A DNA stretch of 64,000 nucleotides from Emcibacter sp. SYSU 3D8 (lineage in GTDB: Bacteria > Pseudomonadota > Alphaproteobacteria > SMXS01): NCBI RefSeq assembly GCF_039655875.1, contig NZ_JBBYXK010000002.1, forward strand, positions 124,001 to 188,000, given 5' to 3'. How positions within the stretch are numbered: position 1 is the first letter of the stretch; each line of letters opens with the position of its first letter. The translations under genes and the position numbers were made by a program. The notes under the pieces are model-generated. The model saw nothing but the letters and a program-made list of their open reading frames with translations, did no database searches and was not told the DNA's origin. Shown here piece after piece: positions 60,179 to 64,000 of the stretch.

Positions 60179-60670
60179 ATGAAGCTAAACGCTGACGTCC
60201 CGTGCCGCCACCTGCGCACTCTGTCAGGGCAGGACGTATCCATCGAAACAGGGATCCTTGCCGCCCTTACGCCCGGTTTGTGGTTCATTGCCGGGATCGC
60301 CGTTCTGGCTGCGCTCGGGCGGACGTCGTACTGGATGGCGGTCTATTATGGCGCCATGTCGGTCCTGAGCTATACCGTCTACGCGGGCGACAAGCAGCGC
60401 GCGGTGTCTGGCGGCCGCCGGACCCCGGAAAACATACTGCACCTGCTGGACCTGCTGGGCGGCTGGCCCGGCGGAATCCTCGCCCAGCAGGCGACGCGCC
60501 ACAAGCGCCGCAAGTCCGGGTTCATGGCCATCACCGCATTGATTGTCTGTGCCCATCTTCTCGGCTGGACATGGCTGGCCGTGAGCGGCAGGACGCTTTT
60601 CCTGACCTTGCATGACCGGAGTCTGAGTCAACCGATTGAGCAGATCGGCGAGGACTGGTGGGTGCGCTAG
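60179..60670 (+). CDS. DUF1294 membrane protein
   Basis: A 163-residue protein with three or four hydrophobic segments. The family core is YAGDKQRAVSGGRRTPENIL, then LLDLLGGWPGGILAQQATRH KRRKSGF as in DUF1294. A cold-shock domain often precedes this in other species but is absent here. It is divergent from the P450 with 30 bases between starts. Confidence 0.8.
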   Translation: MKLNADVPCRHLRTLSGQDVSIETGILAALTPGLWFIAGIAVLAALGRTSYWMAVYYGAMSVLSYTVYAGDKQRAVSGGRRTPENILHLLDLLGGWPGGILAQQATRHKRRKSGFMAITALIVCAHLLGWTWLAVSGRTLFLTLHDRSLSQPIEQIGEDWWVR

Positions 60671-60682
60671 CACCCGCCGGGC

Positions 60683-61975
60683 TCAGTCGACGAACGGGTC
60701 GTGGACCAGAATGGTGTCCTCGCGCTCGGGGCTGGTCGAGAGCATGGCCACGGGCGCGTCGATCAGTTCCTCGATCCGGCGGATATACTTGATGGCGGTG
60801 GCGGGCAGCTGGGCCCACGACCGGGCGCCCTGGGTGCTGTCCTGCCAGCCTTCAAGCGTTTCATAGACCGGGGTGACGCGCGCCTGCTTGTCGGCGCTCG
60901 ATGGCAGATAGTCGATCTGCTCGCCGTCCAGCATGTAGCCGACGCATACCTTCAGCTCGTCGAAGCCGTCGAGCACGTCCAGCTTGGTCAGGGCTATGCC
61001 CTGGATGCCGCCGACCTTCACCGCCTGGCGCACCATGACCGCGTCGAACCAGCCGCAGCGGCGCTTGCGGCCGGTGACGGTGCCGAATTCGTGGCCCCTC
61101 TCGCCCAGCTTCTGGCCTATGTCGCAAGTGAGTTCGGTGGGAAACGGACCAGAGCCGACGCGGGTGGTATAGGCCTTGGTGATGCCCAGGACATAGTCGA
61201 GCGCGCCCGGGCCGTTGCCCGCACCGCCCGCTGCCTGTCCGGCGATGGTGTTGGACGAGGTGACGAACGGATAGGTGCCGTGATCCACGTCGAGCATGGC
61301 GCCCTGCGCCCCCTCGAACAGGATACGCTGTCCGGCGCGGCGCGCCTCGGCCATGAAACGCCAGGTGGGCGCGGCATAGGGCAGGATCTTCGGCGCGATT
61401 TCCTTGATCTGGGCAAACAGATCGTCGCGGTCCACCTCGGGCTGGCCCAGCCCCCGGCGCAGCGGATTGTGGTGCGCCAGCAGCGCATCGATGCGGGTGT
61501 TGATGGCCTCGTCGTCCTCCAGATCGCAGACGCGCAAGGCGCGGCGGCCGACCTTGTCCTCATAGGCCGGCCCGATCCCCCGGCGCGTGGTGCCGATCTT
61601 GGCGCGCTCGGTGGAGGCGTCTTCGCGCATGCCGTCCAGCTCGCGGTGCAGCGGCAGGATCAGCGACGCGTTCTCGGCAAGCTGCAGCGTGTCCGGCGTA
61701 ATGTCGATGCCCTGGGCGCGGATCTTGTCGATCTCGGCGACCAGCGCCCACGGATCCACCACGACACCGTTGCCGATCACCGACGGCCGGCCGCGCACCA
61801 CGCCCGACGGCAGCAGACTCAGCTTGTAGGTCTGATCGCCCACGACCAGCGTGTGGCCGGCATTGTGGCCGCCCTGGAAGCGCACCACCACGTCGGCGCG
61901 TTCCGACAGCCAGTCGACGATCTTGCCCTTGCCTTCGTCGCCCCACTGCGAGCCGATGACCACCACGTTCGCCAC
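60683..61975 (-). CDS. purA: Adenylosuccinate synthetase
   Basis: A 430-residue GTP-dependent enzyme that joins IMP and aspartate, the first step to AMP. Features are [20 protein letters not shown] at the N-terminus, [27 protein letters not shown], and the C-terminal GTP/aspartate site. The start is GTG 61975. It lies three bases after the hisZ stop, so the two are one operon. Confidence 0.97.
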   Translation of the reverse strand: MANVVVIGSQWGDEGKGKIVDWLSERADVVVRFQGGHNAGHTLVVGDQTYKLSLLPSGVVRGRPSVIGNGVVVDPWALVAEIDKIRAQGIDITPDTLQLAENASLILPLHRELDGMREDASTERAKIGTTRRGIGPAYEDKVGRRALRVCDLEDDEAINTRIDALLAHHNPLRRGLGQPEVDRDDLFAQIKEIAPKILPYAAPTWRFMAEARRAGQRILFEGAQGAMLDVDHGTYPFVTSSNTIAGQAAGGAGNGPGALDYVLGITKAYTTRVGSGPFPTELTCDIGQKLGERGHEFGTVTGRKRRCGWFDAVMVRQAVKVGGIQGIALTKLDVLDGFDELKVCVGYMLDGEQIDYLPSSADKQARVTPVYETLEGWQDSTQGARSWAQLPATAIKYIRRIEELIDAPVAMLSTSPEREDTILVHDPFVD

Positions 61976-61978
61976 GAT

Positions 61979-63124
61979 TCAGACTCCTTCCACACTGCCG
62001 TTGCGGTAGACATGGCTGCATCCCAGCCGCCGTGCCTCGCGGGCGTCGTCGGCCACCGCGTCGAGTCCCGCCACCGTGCGCCAGCCACTGCTGCGCAGCC
62101 CTTCGGCCGCCTCGCGCGGCGTGCCGGCGGGCACGAACACCGCATTGGCCCGGCGCGGCTCGGGCAGCGCCCGAAGCAGCGAATCCACATAGACGGTGAA
62201 ACCCACGGCCGGCTCGAGGCTGGCCGCGCCCTGCACCTGGTAGCGGCCGCCACGGCCCAGTTCGCGGCTGCCGTTGCGGTCGAACGCGGTGAAGCAGATA
62301 CCGGTATGGTATTCGAAATTGCGGTATTCGCCGGGGTCGATGGTGAGCGTCAATGCCGGTGCTGCACCGCGCAGGGTGCCGACCATGGCGCGCAACTCCT
62401 CGACCAGCGCCGCAGCCTCGCCGGGCAGATCGAGCCCTGTCAGTGCATCCAGAGCCTTGTCTGCCTCGCCGCCTGCCAGCAACAGGGTCTCGAACACTTC
62501 GCGGACACGGCCGTCGAACACGGACAGGCCGGCCATGTCCTTTTCATCGAGCGCATCGCGGGCAATGGCAGCGCGTGCGGCGTCGAGGCCCAGCCCGGCA
62601 GAGACAGCCGGCACCAACGTCGGCACGGTCAGGTCGATGGTGAAATCGACAGCGCCGACCGAATGGAGCGCCTCGGCCGCCAGCAGCAGCACTTCCGCCT
62701 CGGCCCCGGTCGAGGCGGTGCCGATCAGCTCGATTCCCGCCTGGCCGAACTCACGCTCCGAGCGCAGCTTGCCGCTTTCGACGCGCAGCACCTGGCCGGC
62801 ATAGCACAGCCGCAGCGGACGCGGCGCGGCAGCGAGGCGCGTGGTGGCGACGCGGGCGACCTGGGTGGTCATGTCGGTCCGTACGCCCATCATGCGGTGG
62901 GAGGCCGGGTCCATCAGCCGGAACATGCGCCGGCCTTCGGCGGCGCCGACACCGGCCAGCAGGCTGTCCTCGAATTCGACCAGCGGCGGCGCCACCTGGT
63001 CGTAGCCGTGCGCCGAGAAGCAGGCCAGCAGGGCCACCACGGCACGGCTTTCCAACTCGGCGCGGGGCGCCAAGGTGTCGTGCAGGCCCTCCGGCAAGAG
63101 AGCGCGGGTCGCGGCGTCGTTCAT
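61979..63124 (-). CDS. hisZ: ATP phosphoribosyltransferase regulatory subunit
   Basis: A 381-residue class II histidyl-tRNA-synthetase-like protein without the aminoacylation function. It is the partner of short HisG and needed for the first histidine step. FRLMDPASHRMMGVRTDMTT, RLCYAGQVLR and GRGGRYQVQGAA-like segments mark the catalytic-core-derived fold. HisG is not in the window. It sits between serA and purA, a common alphaproteobacterial order. Confidence 0.94.
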   Translation of the reverse strand: MNDAATRALLPEGLHDTLAPRAELESRAVVALLACFSAHGYDQVAPPLVEFEDSLLAGVGAAEGRRMFRLMDPASHRMMGVRTDMTTQVARVATTRLAAAPRPLRLCYAGQVLRVESGKLRSEREFGQAGIELIGTASTGAEAEVLLLAAEALHSVGAVDFTIDLTVPTLVPAVSAGLGLDAARAAIARDALDEKDMAGLSVFDGRVREVFETLLLAGGEADKALDALTGLDLPGEAAALVEELRAMVGTLRGAAPALTLTIDPGEYRNFEYHTGICFTAFDRNGSRELGRGGRYQVQGAASLEPAVGFTVYVDSLLRALPEPRRANAVFVPAGTPREAAEGLRSSGWRTVAGLDAVADDAREARRLGCSHVYRNGSVEGV

Positions 63125-63182
63125 GGTTCCGAACCTAGCCCAAAGGCAGGGCCGTCGTGAGTGTTAAAACGATGTCCGTCGC

Positions 63183-64000
63183 CTAGAACGACAGCGACTT
63201 GGCCTGGCGCATCTGCGGCAGCGCACAGATTTTCTTGAGCAGATCGTCGCCAATGGGCTGGTCCACGTCGATCAGCGCGAGTGCGCCCTGGCCCGGACCG
63301 ACGCGGCCCAGGTTGAAGTTGGCAATGTTCACCCCAGCGTCGCCCAGCAGGGTGCCCAACGCGCCGATGAAGCCCGGTTTGTCGTCGTTGCGCACGAACA
63401 GCAGGTGCTCGCCAAGCTGGGCATCGATATCGATGCCCAGAATATCGACGATGCGCGGCTGCCGGTCGGCGAACAGCGTGCCGGCGATGGTGTAGGTGTT
63501 GTTGTCCTGGGTACTCACCGACAGCCTGATCAGGGTGTGATAGTCGGCTTCCCAGTTCAGCTTCTTCTCGGTGACCTCGATGCCCTTTTCCTTGGCGATG
63601 ACCGGCGCATTCACCATGTTGACCGACAGGTCGAGGATCGGCGCCAGCAGGCTCTGCAGCACGATGGCGTTGAGCGGCCGCGTGTTCAGCGCGGTGGCGG
63701 CGCCCTGATATTCCACTTCGACGCAGGCGATATTGCCCTCGACGATCTGCCCCATGAAGGAACCGAGCTGCTCGGCCAGCTTCATGTAGGGGCGCAGGCG
63801 CGGCGCTTCCTCGGCGGTCACCGACGGCATGTTGAGCGCGTTGGTAACCGCGCCGTCCACCAGATAGTCGGCGATCTGCTCGGCAACCTGCAGCGCCACG
63901 TTCTCCTGCGCTTCCTCGGTCGAGGCGCCCAGGTGGGGTGTTGCGATCAGGTTTTCGCGACCGAACAGGATATTCTCCTTGGCCGGCTCGACCTCGAACA
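63183..64000 (-). CDS. serA: D-3-phosphoglycerate dehydrogenase, C-terminal part (5' end beyond window)
   Basis: The last 272 codons of SerA, which oxidises 3-phosphoglycerate in serine synthesis. The NAD-domain end is visible as LIATPHLGASTEEAQENVAL with the catalytic His. The long form follows, with an intervening domain (about 150 residues) and a C-terminal ACT domain, LLFVRNDDKPGFIGALGTLL and VNIANFNLGR. The start lies past base 64000. Confidence 0.95.
   Translation of the reverse strand, partial: FEVEPAKENILFGRENLIATPHLGASTEEAQENVALQVAEQIADYLVDGAVTNALNMPSVTAEEAPRLRPYMKLAEQLGSFMGQIVEGNIACVEVEYQGAATALNTRPLNAIVLQSLLAPILDLSVNMVNAPVIAKEKGIEVTEKKLNWEADYHTLIRLSVSTQDNNTYTIAGTLFADRQPRIVDILGIDIDAQLGEHLLFVRNDDKPGFIGALGTLLGDAGVNIANFNLGRVGPGQGALALIDVDQPIGDDLLKKICALPQMRQAKSLSF

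Overview
The window is high-GC chromosomal DNA from an alphaproteobacterium, probably Rhodospirillales-like. The evidence is the gene neighbourhoods: dxs-ispA-xseB-histone-deacetylase-like, RluD-family synthase next to rpoH, purA-hisZ-serA, and a plcP/glycosyltransferase pair. The genus cannot be fixed by reading alone.

Left flank, 1-33.4 kb, is core and metabolic genome. It holds a partial ABC ATPase, tlyA, the isoprenoid genes dxs and ispA with xseB, a deacetylase-like protein, fadD, rnk, a metallo-beta-lactamase-fold hydrolase, threonylcarbamoyl-AMP synthase, a GlcD-type FAD oxidoreductase and a DUF945 protein coupled to an unlisted 42-residue membrane protein. Then come several SDR enzymes, a GST, a likely lipid-remodelling cluster (plcP-like phosphoesterase, GT4, divergent lipid kinase), a 3-hydroxyacyl-CoA dehydrogenase, a sulfurtransferase, a K+/H+ antiporter and RidA. 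Two features stand out here: an exported fusion of AroQ-type chorismate mutase to cyclohexadienyl dehydratase (27.7-29.1 kb), and a lone contractile tail-sheath gene beside a glycosyltransferase (30.5-32.9 kb).

Middle, 33,605-55,402, is a 21.75-kb integrated element bounded by a perfect 48-bp direct repeat. The right copy is the 3' end, CCA included, of an intact tRNA-Glu(CUC); the left copy is only that fragment. Left to right it carries a tyrosine integrase, a coupled unknown gene, an AlpA-like regulator, and a replication operon whose initiator gene contains five iterons and three AT-rich 12-13-mers (a lambda-O-style internal origin). Next are a PC4-like ssDNA-binding protein, small unknown genes, a DprA/phosphoribosyltransferase pair resembling the ShosTA toxin-antitoxin defence system, exported and zinc-ribbon proteins, an SRAP gene broken by an amber codon, and an XRE switch with nested palindromes. 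It ends with DUF4236 and nuclease genes and a right-hand module of terminase small subunit, three virion/ejection-type proteins and an unlisted ribbon-helix-helix protein. No large terminase, portal, capsid or tail-tube gene is present, so the element is either a decayed prophage or, my preferred reading, a satellite-like element.

Right flank, 55.4-64 kb, returns to the core genome: JAMM peptidase, a small membrane protein, RluD-family synthase sharing its start-codon bases with the divergent gene, rpoH with a clear promoter, a membrane protein, a cytochrome P450, a DUF1294 protein, purA, hisZ and the 3' part of serA.
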